From Deinococcus phoenicis (lineage in GTDB: Bacteria; Deinococcota; Deinococci; Deinococcales; Deinococcaceae): DNA of 64,000 nucleotides. Below are positions 35,124-43,666 of the stretch, piece after piece. The first letter of the stretch is position 1; each line of letters starts with the position of its first letter. Made by a program: the position numbers and the translations under genes. The stretch lies in contig NZ_JHAC01000082.1 of the NCBI RefSeq assembly GCF_000599865.1, positions 1 through 64,000 on the forward strand, written 5' to 3'. The notes under the pieces are model-generated. The model was not told where the DNA came from. It worked only from the letters and a program-made list of their open reading frames with translations, and ran no database searches.

Positions 35124-36326
35124 TCATACCTCTTCATGCACCCGATCAGCGTCCATCTTCGCCGGGCGGATCAGGTGGGTACCCAGGTTAAAGGTGGCTG
35201 CCCGCTTCTCCTGTTCGAGGACTTCCCGGTAGTGGGACAGCGTGGTGTTGATGTCCTTGTGACCCGCGATAGCTGCCACCACCTCCAGTTGCTGCCCCGC
35301 TTTGAGACGCTGGGTGATGTTGGTGTGCCGCCCGGAGTGGGAACTGAAACGCGGTACGTTTGCCTCCCGACACACGCCCGTAATGATCCGGTTGACGTTC
35401 CGTGGATGGAGGGGGGTCGCCACCTCACTGGTGAAGACATAGTTCTGCTCATGCCAGGCCATACCGAGATCGAGGGCTTTGGCCTTTTCCTGCGCGCGGT
35501 GGTTCAGCAAGACTGCCCTGAGATCGTCGGCGATATACAGTACGCGGCGTGAACTCTGGGTCTTGAGCACTCCTTCCACCGGGACGTTCCCGAGCAGCTT
35601 AAGCTGGCGTTCAACCCGCACTGTCCCCGCCTCAAGGTCGATATCCCGCCATTGCAGACCCAGAGCCTCGCCCCGACGAAGTCCCAGCGAGAACAGGGTG
35701 TACAGCAGGGCGTGCTGGGGCACCTTCGCCGCAGCCTCCATAAAGCGGCGCAATTCATCGTCATCCATAGCCTTGCGCCGCCGGGTCTGCTCTTCCTGTG
35801 AGGTGGCCTTGATACGGACGTTCCGAGCGGGGTTGGTGGGCATCAGACCCTCCTCCACCGCCATCTCGAAGGCTGCCCTCAGATGGGACAGCACCTTGCC
35901 CCGTGTGGCACTGGCGAGGGGACGTTTCCGCCCCAGCAGCTCACTGTCCAGGTGGCGTACATGCGAGGGTTTGACGTCGCGCAGGCGCATCGCCTTGAAA
36001 CACGGCGTGACGTAAAGACGCAGGTACATCTCGTACTGCTCGAAGGTGGTCGGCCCGACCTGGTTGCGCTTGAGGGCGAGCCACTGGGCAAGCCATTGGC
36101 CCACCGTGACCCGTTCCGGTCCCCCCAGAAGACCCCGCTCGTGGTCGGTCAGCGCGCGGGCTAACGCCTTTTTCGCCTCGGTGATGTTGATGGCGGTTCC
36201 CGTCCGCCGCTGCTGCTTGCCCTCAGCACTCGTGCCGACTGTGATGGACCAGCGGTAGCGCCCGTCCTTGAGGAGCCAGTAGCTCCCCTGTTTGTTGCCC
36301 TGGCGTCTGTTTCGCTTCTCTGGCAT
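35124..36326 (-). CDS. int: Tyrosine recombinase / phage-type integrase
   Basis: 400 aa. The N-terminal arm-binding domain has GSYWLLKDGRYRWSITVG; a SAM-like core-binding domain (VTVGQWLAQWLALKRNQ) follows. The catalytic domain has Arg in LGLRRGEALGLQW, Lys in VLKTQSSRR, HxxR in SHSGRHTN, His in AGHKDINTT and the nucleophile Tyr in LSHYREV. The ATG at 36326 has AAGGGG-like sequence upstream; the frame beyond it is a shadow. It is the only integrase in the island and likely acted at tRNA-Pro, although it lies about 12 kb from attL. Confidence 0.93.
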   Translation of the reverse strand: MPEKRNRRQGNKQGSYWLLKDGRYRWSITVGTSAEGKQQRRTGTAINITEAKKALARALTDHERGLLGGPERVTVGQWLAQWLALKRNQVGPTTFEQYEMYLRLYVTPCFKAMRLRDVKPSHVRHLDSELLGRKRPLASATRGKVLSHLRAAFEMAVEEGLMPTNPARNVRIKATSQEEQTRRRKAMDDDELRRFMEAAAKVPQHALLYTLFSLGLRRGEALGLQWRDIDLEAGTVRVERQLKLLGNVPVEGVLKTQSSRRVLYIADDLRAVLLNHRAQEKAKALDLGMAWHEQNYVFTSEVATPLHPRNVNRIITGVCREANVPRFSSHSGRHTNITQRLKAGQQLEVVAAIAGHKDINTTLSHYREVLEQEKRAATFNLGTHLIRPAKMDADRVHEEV

Positions 36327-36379
36327 GCCTTTCCCCTTGAAGTGGGGGTGAGCCTCATGACTCACCCCCTTTCGGCCTG

Positions 36380-36601
36380 TCAGCCGTTTACCCTGACCTG
36401 TCCCTGCGCCTCGCTCAGCCCGCTGAGCCACCGCTCCAGGCCCGCCCGTGGAAAGCGCACCGTGCCGCTGATCCGCACCGAGGGCAGCAGTCCCGCGTTC
36501 GCCATCGTGTAGACCCGGTTGCGCCCTACCTGGAGCCGTTCAGCCACCTGCTTCGCCGTGAGAAGGTCGGGGGCTACCGCTTTGCTGCTGTCGTATTCCA
36601 T
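36380..36601 (-). CDS. MerR/excisionase-type helix-turn-helix protein
   Basis: 73 aa. LLTAKQVAERLQVGRNRVYTMANAGLLPSVRISGTVRF is the HTH_17 excisionase fold, a winged helix binding one DNA half-site. It is just upstream of int on the same strand (53 nt gap), as is usual for directionality factors. The ATG at 36601 has a weak AAGG. Confidence 0.85.
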   Translation of the reverse strand: MEYDSSKAVAPDLLTAKQVAERLQVGRNRVYTMANAGLLPSVRISGTVRFPRAGLERWLSGLSEAQGQVRVNG

Positions 36602-36773
36602 GGTCCTTGCCTCTTTCCGCGACCTCTGGGAGACGACTGTCCCCGGTGAGTGCCGCATCCTCTGCTGGGTTCCCGAATGCCTCGGGGTAGTTCCATCCTC
36701 CCGATGGGGCGGGCACGGCGCGGGGGTCTTCCAGTACCGGGAGGGAATCAGGCAAGGACAGGTGGAGCACAGA

Positions 36774-37391
36774 TCACCCCATGGGGTGACTCAGGCCCCA
36801 GCTCTGGGTCAGCATGCGGCGCAGCGCCTCGACACGGCGGGCGTACTGCTGGGCAGGGAAGTTGGTCTGGCTTGCTGCCACCTCGCCGCCGACCAGGAGG
36901 GCGAAGATGTCCCACTGCCGGGCTGCCTCCCGCGCGCACCGGAACGACCCCAGGTCAACGCGTTCGCCGTGGAGCTTGAGAATGGCGACGAAGCGGTTTT
37001 CCTTTTCGATGTGGCGGACCCCCCGGTAGCCACTCTTGCCGCGCGCTGCCCGGCGGTTCAGAGCGCTCTGGGTCGGGTTGACCAGCCGCAGGTTGCGGCG
37101 GCGGTTATCGAGAGGGTCGCCGTTGATGTGGTCGACGACCACACCCTCCGGAAGCTCCTCGATACCCAGCACCATCCAGTGCAAGCTCCGCCGGACGATG
37201 TGGCCGGGGGCCTTCTCGATACGCGTGGCGACGTAGCCATGCTTACTTCCATCTACAGCACGGATGCGCTTGAAGTCGAAGTACCAGCGGTAAGGGGCCA
37301 CACGGTCGTAGACGTCCGCGTCAACCAACGTCGTCGCGTATTCGCCCTCGGCGTGCTTGCCATGCAGCTCCAAGAATCGCACCTGTTCCAT
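36774..37391 (-). CDS. HNH endonuclease with AP2-like DNA-binding domain
   Basis: 205 aa. The HNH nuclease centre is VVVDHINGDPLDNRRRNLRLVN (about residues 84-105). The AP2-like part reads GYRGVRHIEKENRF and VDLGSFRCAREAARQWD. This is the free-standing homing-endonuclease type common in phages. It has an AGGAGG-like Shine-Dalgarno 6 nt before the ATG. Its stop codon falls in the palindrome at 36774-36789. Its role in this element, selfish or structural, cannot be told. Confidence 0.85.
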   Translation of the reverse strand: MEQVRFLELHGKHAEGEYATTLVDADVYDRVAPYRWYFDFKRIRAVDGSKHGYVATRIEKAPGHIVRRSLHWMVLGIEELPEGVVVDHINGDPLDNRRRNLRLVNPTQSALNRRAARGKSGYRGVRHIEKENRFVAILKLHGERVDLGSFRCAREAARQWDIFALLVGGEVAASQTNFPAQQYARRVEALRRMLTQSWGLSHPMG

Positions 37392-37417
37392 GTCGTCCTC
37401 CTGGGTCTAAGTCCATC

Positions 37418-37487
37418 ATTTCTGCTAATCGCTCCGTGTATTAACACATGCAGAAATATCGTTTGTCAACCCTTCCCGACGTATCGT
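37418..37487. promoter_or_regulatory. Divergent control region between HNH/xis/int and the repressor
   Basis: Minus strand: -35 TTGACA (37464-37469) and -10 TGTTAA (37441-37446), 17-bp spacer. Plus strand: TATCGT (37482-37487) ends 6 nt before the repressor ATG. An 8-bp inverted repeat ATTTCTGC/GCAGAAAT (37418-37425, 37450-37457) brackets the minus -10, an operator-like position. Confidence 0.55.
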
Positions 37488-37493
37488 GCGGTG

Positions 37494-37841
37494 ATGCCTC
37501 ACGTCCGCTGGAAGTTGCCGGAAATTGCCAAGGAGCATGGCTTGGGTGGCTACAGGCTGACGAAGGCCATGCTTCAGGAGACGGAGCGGGGCCGAATGAA
37601 CACCATCTACCGCCTGCTCAGTGACAAGCCACCAACGCGGGTGGATCTCGAAACTCTCAGCGCCCTGATCACGGCCCTGCGCACCCTCACCGGACGCGAG
37701 TACAAGGTCGGTGACCTTCTGGAGTACCTGGACGCCGAGGAAGAACAGCAGATGAAGGAGACAGGGGCGGGGGTAGGGGGGGATTATGAGGAACGCTCAG
37801 AGGGTGACCGGTCGACTCAACCCGGGCCGGAGAACGACTGA
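37494..37841 (+). CDS. Cro/CI-type helix-turn-helix repressor
   Basis: 115 aa. RWKLPEIAKEHGLGGYRLTKAMLQETERGRMNTIYRLL and DLETLSALITALRTLTGREYKVGDLLEY match short XRE-family repressors (YozG-like). An acidic tail follows. It is divergent from the HNH/xis/int genes, the classic place for a prophage or ICE master regulator. Start at 37494 with TATCGT 6 nt upstream. Confidence 0.8.
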   Translation: MPHVRWKLPEIAKEHGLGGYRLTKAMLQETERGRMNTIYRLLSDKPPTRVDLETLSALITALRTLTGREYKVGDLLEYLDAEEEQQMKETGAGVGGDYEERSEGDRSTQPGPEND

Positions 37842-37954
37842 AGGATTTGCCCAGGGAACCGTGACAGCGGTCGTGCCCACACGTGCAGGGTGCAAAAAGG
37901 CCCCCGACGCGCCATAAGTTCAGGGCACTCCGGATAGAGTGTCCAACTTGCTGT

Positions 37955-39307
37955 TTAAAACTCCGAGTGGTTGGGCACGTCGTGCCAGTTCCCCAGGGCG
38001 CCGTCGGTGGCATAGCGGCGCACCCCACAGCACCCACCTCCGCGTGCCTTGCGGACGCCAATCTGCGGGTGGACCCAATTCGGTGGGTGTGCCTCGCTCA
38101 GTGCCTTGGCGACGGCCTGAGCATCGCGGGCGCGGTAGAGCGTGATCTGGTGGCTCGACTTGGCGTTGAGCTTCTTGCTGCCCTGCATCTGGTGAGCCTC
38201 GGCGGGACCCTTGGCATCCTCGGCCTCGCCGTTGGTCTGGGCGAGGTTCATGTGGTGATAGCCGTATTCGGATGCCTGCCGAGCGAAGCGCTGCATCTCG
38301 CGCTGAAAGACCTGATCCTCGCGGAGCTTGCCGAAGTCGTAGCTCTCGAAGAGGTTGTCCCAGTTGTCAACAATCACGATCAGCCGGGCTGTCTCGGGGG
38401 CGTCCCCCGCCTCGCGCGCCTTCTTCAATTCCTGCGCCTTGATCCGGGCCAGGGCGCGGATGCTCTCCGGGGTGAAGTCCTCATCGAGCGCAGTGAAGCG
38501 CCCTTGTTCGATGGCTTGCCGAAGCTGGGCGTTGCCCCGCCTGAGGCTGCTCTGGAACTTAGGGATGCGGAGGTTGTACTGCGCTTCGCTGAGGCGGGCG
38601 TGGAGGCGGGTTACCTGCCCGAAGACGTAGTCGGCGGTCATCTCGCCGCTGGCGTACAGTACCCAGTGCTTTTCCGTCAGCAGCCAGTGGGGGATTTGCT
38701 GGAAGACAAAGGTGGATTTGCCGACCCCCGAGGGTGCGGCGATCAGGCTCATGCATAGAGTGCCGCCCGCGCCCAGCCCGCCGCCCAGGTCGTCGTTGAG
38801 CTGGTGCAGGGTGGTAGTGATCAATCTTGGCTCGGGAAGCGCATCCACATCGTAGGCGTGATAGTCGCGCAGCGAGGCTGCGGGATCGCCCAAAAGTGTG
38901 CTTTCAGCCGCTTCCTGGGCCAGAACCTGGGCGGTGTTCAGGTCACCCTTACTGGCAGCCTGAAGTGCAGCGGTGAGCCGTTGAACCGTGCTGGCCTGCG
39001 CGTGCTGGCGCAAGACGCCCTCTAACGCGGCCGACAGATTGCCATACAACTCTCTGCCCTGGAGCTTGATCCGCCCGGCCCGTAGCGGTGGCAACCCCGC
39101 TTGCCGCGCCGTGGCGTGAGCCACGGGCAGGTGACCCTGATCAAGCAGGATGCAAGCGGCCTCGAAGAGCTGCCGCTCCTCGCCAGTGAACATCTCGGGC
39201 ATCAGGCGTGCGACAGCGTCGCGCAGGGGTTCAAGGGTGTCGAGACCCTGTCCGCTCATCTGCATAACAATCGACAGAAAACCGGTGGTCGCACTCGGCT
39301 CGCTCAT
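37955..39307 (-). CDS. DnaB-like replicative helicase of a mobile element
   Basis: 450 aa. RecA-type ATPase with Walker A IAAPSGVGKSTFVFQQ (about residues 200-215), ASGEM at the position of the DnaB H1a region, Walker B LIVIVDNWDNLF (about 318), and QASEYGYHHMNLAQTNG resembling the H3 Gln region. The N-terminal 160 residues are helical. It overlaps the ATPase gene upstream by 4 nt. It should unwind DNA at the element's origin, loaded by the DnaC-like neighbour. Confidence 0.8.
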   Translation of the reverse strand: MSEPSATTGFLSIVMQMSGQGLDTLEPLRDAVARLMPEMFTGEERQLFEAACILLDQGHLPVAHATARQAGLPPLRAGRIKLQGRELYGNLSAALEGVLRQHAQASTVQRLTAALQAASKGDLNTAQVLAQEAAESTLLGDPAASLRDYHAYDVDALPEPRLITTTLHQLNDDLGGGLGAGGTLCMSLIAAPSGVGKSTFVFQQIPHWLLTEKHWVLYASGEMTADYVFGQVTRLHARLSEAQYNLRIPKFQSSLRRGNAQLRQAIEQGRFTALDEDFTPESIRALARIKAQELKKAREAGDAPETARLIVIVDNWDNLFESYDFGKLREDQVFQREMQRFARQASEYGYHHMNLAQTNGEAEDAKGPAEAHQMQGSKKLNAKSSHQITLYRARDAQAVAKALSEAHPPNWVHPQIGVRKARGGGCCGVRRYATDGALGNWHDVPNHSEF

Positions 39308-40068
39308 CTGGAACCCCTCCGACGATCAAAGCCCTGGAGTTCCAGAACATGTCCCGCTTCAAGGCGGGAGCGTACCGCGTCGGCGTTAGCCGGGTCAGCT
39401 ACCATACGCCGGGCCGCCTCCTCAGGAGAGTGGTTGCTGGTAATGACCAGTCCCAGACCGTTGGACACCCTCATCTCCAGCGTCTCGTACAGCACCTGGG
39501 CGACGAACTCGCTGGTTTTGCTCTTACCCAGGTCATCGATGATCAGTACTTGCCCGCTGCGTCCGGGCGGCACCTTGAAGGCGGAGTCACTCATGGTGTA
39601 TTCACGGCACGCCGCGAGGAAAGCCACCTCCGGCCAGTATTCGACCGTGACGCCCAGATTGAGGAGTTCCACCGCCGTCACGATGCTCAGGTGGGTCTTG
39701 CCCACGCCGCCCACTCCGTGCAGGAAGACCTGGTCGCGCGCGCCGAGGCCAGCCATGGTCTCGCAGACCCTGGCGTTGCTCGTGGACTCTTCGTAGTCTC
39801 GCCCCGCCATGGCAAAGTAGTCCCGGCCCAAGCGCTCCTTCATCAGCACACGGCTGCGGAAGAGGCGCTGATGGTGCTCCAACTTTCTGGCATAGGGCAA
39901 GTACGGCTCCTGCATCCGGCAGTCGCAGTCGAAAAGGGCCACGTACTCGCGCCTGTCATAGTCCGGCTTCCAGTAGACGGCGAGAATGCCACAGGCTGGA
40001 CAGCGAGTTTCCACCGTGGGCCGGAGGATCGGGTTGGGGTGATGCATGTCGAGGATGATTTCGGTCAT
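39304..40068 (-). CDS. DnaC/IstB-like helicase-loader AAA+ ATPase
   Basis: 254 aa. An N-terminal zinc-binding-like CPAC...CDC segment is followed by the AAA+ core: Walker A HGVGGVGKTHL (about residue 119), Walker B VLIIDDLGKSK, sensor 1 LVITSNHS and an arginine region SRLEAGHVLELQG. This is the loader that hands the helicase to DNA. Both stop and start overlap neighbours (ATGA type), so three replication genes form one unit. Confidence 0.88.
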   Translation of the reverse strand: MTEIILDMHHPNPILRPTVETRCPACGILAVYWKPDYDRREYVALFDCDCRMQEPYLPYARKLEHHQRLFRSRVLMKERLGRDYFAMAGRDYEESTSNARVCETMAGLGARDQVFLHGVGGVGKTHLSIVTAVELLNLGVTVEYWPEVAFLAACREYTMSDSAFKVPPGRSGQVLIIDDLGKSKTSEFVAQVLYETLEMRVSNGLGLVITSNHSPEEAARRMVADPANADAVRSRLEAGHVLELQGFDRRRGSR

Positions 40069-41000
40069 TGCGCGGCTCCCGGCTTGGCGGCCTGCACGCT
40101 CGCGCGTTCAGCACGTTTCACGGCGGCCTTTTGCTGGAACGTCAGCCCAGTGGGCTGGTGGTCGGCAGGCCGTAGAGGAGCAGCGCGGGGGACGGCCCTG
40201 GCCGCCTCGGCGCGATACTCGTTCACTTTGTTGAAGGCACCGTTGAGCGTGACCCGGCCCCGGTACTGGTCCGCGCCGATGTGGTCCAGAACGCGCTTCA
40301 ATTCCGCCGCATCCATCGAGTTGTCCATCCGCCACAAGCGCTGGCTGACCCTGTCGAGGGCTTGCCCAGTGGCCTGGTCGGGTGCCCTGCCGTCGTCCTT
40401 GAAGATCGCCTGGGCCAGGAGGCCGCTCATCGCGCGCACCTCAGCCTGCCTCTCCTCGGCGGTGCCCTCCAGCATCCTTGTCCCCAGATCGTCCCTTCGG
40501 GCGCAGCCCGGCTCAGGGGGTTGAGGTTCTTCCCATTCTTTTCTTCCCTTGCTGGAACTTACCTTCGCTGGCTCCTGCTGCACTGGCGTCAGCATCTGGG
40601 ACGCACGCCACGGCACGTCCTGCGCGGGCGGCGGCACTTCCTGCTCATCCAGTTCCAGCATGATGCCGTTCCACTGAGCGTAAGGCTGCACCCGGTAGCG
40701 GGTGGCCCTTCCAGCCCGCGCGCGGCCAATGATGATGCCCCTGTCCTCCAGATCACGCAGGACACCCTGGGCCTTTCGCCGGGACATGCCGAGACCCGCC
40801 GCCATATTTCCCACGGCTTCGTAGTACTCGCCCCGACTGCCGTTGGTCCGGCTGGTGATCCAGACGAGGGCCGCCAGGGAATGGGGTGTCAGGCTTTGAG
40901 TGTTGATGTACTCCCGCATCGTCGAGTGGATGTACAGGGGCGGCATCGTGAAGGGGTCGAATTTCCGCTGGTCGTCCGGGGTGATCTTCTGTCCGTTCAT
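40065..41000 (-). CDS. Replication initiator-like winged-helix protein
   Basis: 311 aa. Residues 1-120 form a winged helix: MREYINTQSLTPHSLAALVWI, NMAAGLGMSRRKAQGVLRDLEDRGIIIG, ATRYRVQPYAQWNG. The middle is low-complexity, and the C-terminal helical part reads MDAAELKRVLDHIGADQYRG. The position before dnaC-like and dnaB-like genes fits the initiator of a phage or plasmid replicon. The ATG at 41000 has GGAG; a longer frame to 41237 is not supported. Confidence 0.65.
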   Translation of the reverse strand: MNGQKITPDDQRKFDPFTMPPLYIHSTMREYINTQSLTPHSLAALVWITSRTNGSRGEYYEAVGNMAAGLGMSRRKAQGVLRDLEDRGIIIGRARAGRATRYRVQPYAQWNGIMLELDEQEVPPPAQDVPWRASQMLTPVQQEPAKVSSSKGRKEWEEPQPPEPGCARRDDLGTRMLEGTAEERQAEVRAMSGLLAQAIFKDDGRAPDQATGQALDRVSQRLWRMDNSMDAAELKRVLDHIGADQYRGRVTLNGAFNKVNEYRAEAARAVPRAAPLRPADHQPTGLTFQQKAAVKRAERASVQAAKPGAAQ

Positions 41001-41427
41001 GGTCTCCTCGGGCCGCGGCGGGGTGGTTCCGCCGCCTGAGCCACGAGGAAGGTAGGGCGGGTTCTGGGCACGGGCTGGGATGCGAGATGCAGCAATGTGA
41101 AAGAGGAAGACAGATGATGGTATTTGGCAATATTCCGGCGTTGGAACTAACACCGAATACAGCTGCCAGGACATATCTTCGGGCACCAGCTCACGGAGGC
41201 GGGCCAGCAACGTAATTGCCGAAAAGCCGCCATTCAAGGAAGGGAATTGGCGATTCCCCCCAGTGGGGTGGGCTTGTTGTCAGCCGCTGAGGGAAAACGG
41301 CACCGTCAGAATCGCGCTGTTGAGCCGCGGCGGCCCTGGGTAGACTTGGTGGCGGTCGAGGCAGTGTTCTCAACCTGGCGTCCCGTTCGGCCTGAAGGGG
41401 GTGACCCCATGGGGTGACCCGCCGTAC
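41001..41427. other. Gene-free 427-bp stretch beside the replication genes
   Basis: No convincing gene. It holds a perfect 6-bp inverted repeat GGGAAT/ATTCCC (41242-41258), an AT-richer stretch near 41090-41190, and the palindrome ACCCCATGGGGT (41404-41415). Lying upstream of the initiator, it is the best place for the element's origin, but no iterons are visible. Confidence 0.35.
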
Positions 41428-41688
41428 TTACTCCGGGTTGAGTACGTCGTAGGCGTTGGGGTCGCGTTTGACGGAGGCATCGGCCAGGACGCAATATCTG
41501 CGGTCGGCATCCACCTTGTCCGTCGGGTAGACCATGCCCCTGAACCGGCGGCCCGGCACACGGGCAGAACGCGACATGTTGACGTAGTAGCCCTCGTAGT
41601 CGCCGGGTGAAACCACCACGACCTTGGTGCCCCGCTCGCCTCCGAATTCTCTGATGCAGAGCATCTCGACTTCCTGAAGTCCTGCCAT
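41428..41688 (-). CDS. Small hypothetical protein of the mobile module
   Basis: 86 aa, with a good Shine-Dalgarno (GGGAGG) before the ATG at 41688. It has mixed charged sequence (TKVVVVSPGDYEGYYVNMSRSARVPGRRFRGMVYP), no membrane segment and no recognised family. It precedes the replication genes on the same strand, separated by the 427-bp gap. Confidence 0.5.
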   Translation of the reverse strand: MAGLQEVEMLCIREFGGERGTKVVVVSPGDYEGYYVNMSRSARVPGRRFRGMVYPTDKVDADRRYCVLADASVKRDPNAYDVLNPE

Positions 41689-41818
41689 GGCTGACCTCCC
41701 AGTTCTGTTGGGAGCCGAGTCGCAATGCACAGCTCCCCGACAAGCAGGCTACAAAGCAGCACTTCACGCCGTCGGAAGATTTGTGGACCCCCCCAGCGGG
41801 TGGAAGCCAGACCAGCGC

Positions 41819-43600
41819 CTACGCCACCGCAGCTTTCCCCATCGCCCGCCCGATGCGGTCTAGCAAGGCTGAGCGGCGAGCCTCGTAAAAAGCCGCAAAG
41901 TCGTCGGTGCGGAGGGCCGCCACATCAATCACATGGGTGCCGAGGATTTCGTCCATGCGCTCGGGCAATACAGTCTCGTCCCGCTGGAGCCTGGCGAGGT
42001 AGGCGCTGGGAGCGACGCCGCCAATCTTGCGGTTGGTCTTGTAAGACAGCGGCGTCTTGTTGATGATGCTGTCGTACCGCTTGCGCTCAATACCCTGATC
42101 CTCGCACCACTTCTGCGGAAAGATGTGGTGTACGTCGATGCTCTGCTCGAAATAGCTGGTGTCGGTGGCAGGCTGCCCAGTGCGGAAGTCCTCGGCCCCG
42201 TCGCGCATCAGCAGGGCGTACACGCCCTTGTAGGCGGCGCTGTTGCGGGTGCGGAGGGCGTCCAGCCGCCCGGCGTTGAAGTTCGCCTCGCGCACGGTGT
42301 CCGGCTCGGCTCCGCCGCCTATCCACGTCAGCAGTTCAGGGAAGTCCTTGGCGAAGCGGGTTTCGGTGGCGCTGGCGTACAACTCACCGAAGACGCCGCA
42401 CCAGTACCACCGGGCAAGCCTGTCCTGCACCGCCACGCTGTCAGCCTTTTCGCCCAGCACCGCCAGCACGGCGGCCAGGGGCACAAGCTGGGTGCGGTAG
42501 GGCAGGTCGCGGGCCACGAACATTCTCTGCTGCCGCAGGAACCGGGCGGCGCGCAAGTAACCCTGCTCCACGCTCCCGGCGTGCTGCTGATACTCGTCCA
42601 GCGTCAGTTTCAGGATGTCCTTACGTTTGCAGGACACCGCTGACGCCTCGCTTGCGGCCTTGCCTTCTGCCATCTGCGCGAGCCTCCGGGCGCGGGTCGC
42701 CAGCAGCGTGACCGATTGCAGAAAGTCTGTGCTTTCCACCAGGTCCAGCACCGGCCACCTGTGCAGGCGGCCCTGGATGCCGGATCTCCCCTCTGCCGGG
42801 TCGCCCAGCCACGCCTCGCGCAGATGATAGTCATCGGCGGCAAAGGTGGCCGTCAGCAACTCGAAGACGGTCAGGCTCACGCCGCCGGTGTTCACCTTCT
42901 CGAAGACCTGGCAGACCGCTTCCTTGGGCGTGTCCCTGCCCATCGTGATGACCGGCACCTGGTAGGCCCGGAAAGGCTCCAGCACGGCCTTCCTGAAGGC
43001 TTTCCAGACCAGCTTGTGCTCCGGTGAGAGGTCACGGTACTCCTCGGCCCAGTCCTCATAGTCACCGAACATCAACGTCATGGGGAACATCCCTGCTTCC
43101 CGCTCCAGCTCTGGCGTGCTGTAGTCGGCCACCACCTCGTTCCGGAAGTTCCGCAGCTTGCGGTCTTCGGGCACGCTGACAAAGGCCTCCTCGCGGTCGG
43201 CCTCCGGGTCGCTGGCCCAGCGTATATCCACGTAGTACCAGCGTTTGATGTCCTTATCGCGGGCGTCGCGGGTATCCACCACCTTGCCGCTGGCGATGGC
43301 CTGAAACAGGCTGGTCATGCGCTGCTGGCCGTCAAGCAGCAGGTGGTCGGGGGACTGGGACGCGGGCGTCGGTGCGCCTTCCAGGGACCGCACCTTGAAG
43401 CGCACATCCGGGTTCCCCGTTTCCAGCATCATCACCGCGCCGATGGGGTACGACAGCGACACGCTGGCGAGCAGGCTGCGGATGTGGTCGTCGTTCCAGA
43501 CCCAGCCGCGCTGGAAGTCGGGCAGTTGAATCTTGCCCGCCGCCACCGCCTTCAGCATGTCCGGGAGGGCTTTCTTGTCGGGTGTGAATGAGGTGGTCAT
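41819..43600 (-). CDS. GmrSD-type DUF262/DUF1524 protein
   Basis: 593 aa. N-terminal DUF262 (GmrS-like NTPase): IQLPDFQRGWVWNDDHIRSLLASV, YPIGAVMMLE and LLLDGQQRMTSLF. C-terminal DUF1524 with the His-Me nuclease core DVHHIFPQKWCED near residue 490 and INKTPLSYKTNRKIGG. GmrSD-type enzymes cut modified phage DNA using NTP. It is the last gene of the minus-strand defence operon, 66 nt after the methyltransferase, with GGAGGA before the ATG. Confidence 0.9.
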   Translation of the reverse strand: MTTSFTPDKKALPDMLKAVAAGKIQLPDFQRGWVWNDDHIRSLLASVSLSYPIGAVMMLETGNPDVRFKVRSLEGAPTPASQSPDHLLLDGQQRMTSLFQAIASGKVVDTRDARDKDIKRWYYVDIRWASDPEADREEAFVSVPEDRKLRNFRNEVVADYSTPELEREAGMFPMTLMFGDYEDWAEEYRDLSPEHKLVWKAFRKAVLEPFRAYQVPVITMGRDTPKEAVCQVFEKVNTGGVSLTVFELLTATFAADDYHLREAWLGDPAEGRSGIQGRLHRWPVLDLVESTDFLQSVTLLATRARRLAQMAEGKAASEASAVSCKRKDILKLTLDEYQQHAGSVEQGYLRAARFLRQQRMFVARDLPYRTQLVPLAAVLAVLGEKADSVAVQDRLARWYWCGVFGELYASATETRFAKDFPELLTWIGGGAEPDTVREANFNAGRLDALRTRNSAAYKGVYALLMRDGAEDFRTGQPATDTSYFEQSIDVHHIFPQKWCEDQGIERKRYDSIINKTPLSYKTNRKIGGVAPSAYLARLQRDETVLPERMDEILGTHVIDVAALRTDDFAAFYEARRSALLDRIGRAMGKAAVA

Positions 43601-43666
43601 CGGGAAATTCCTCCGGTGAATCGGGAGCGGAAGTCGAGGTCCGGTCAACAGGCGGGAGGCCCTGCG

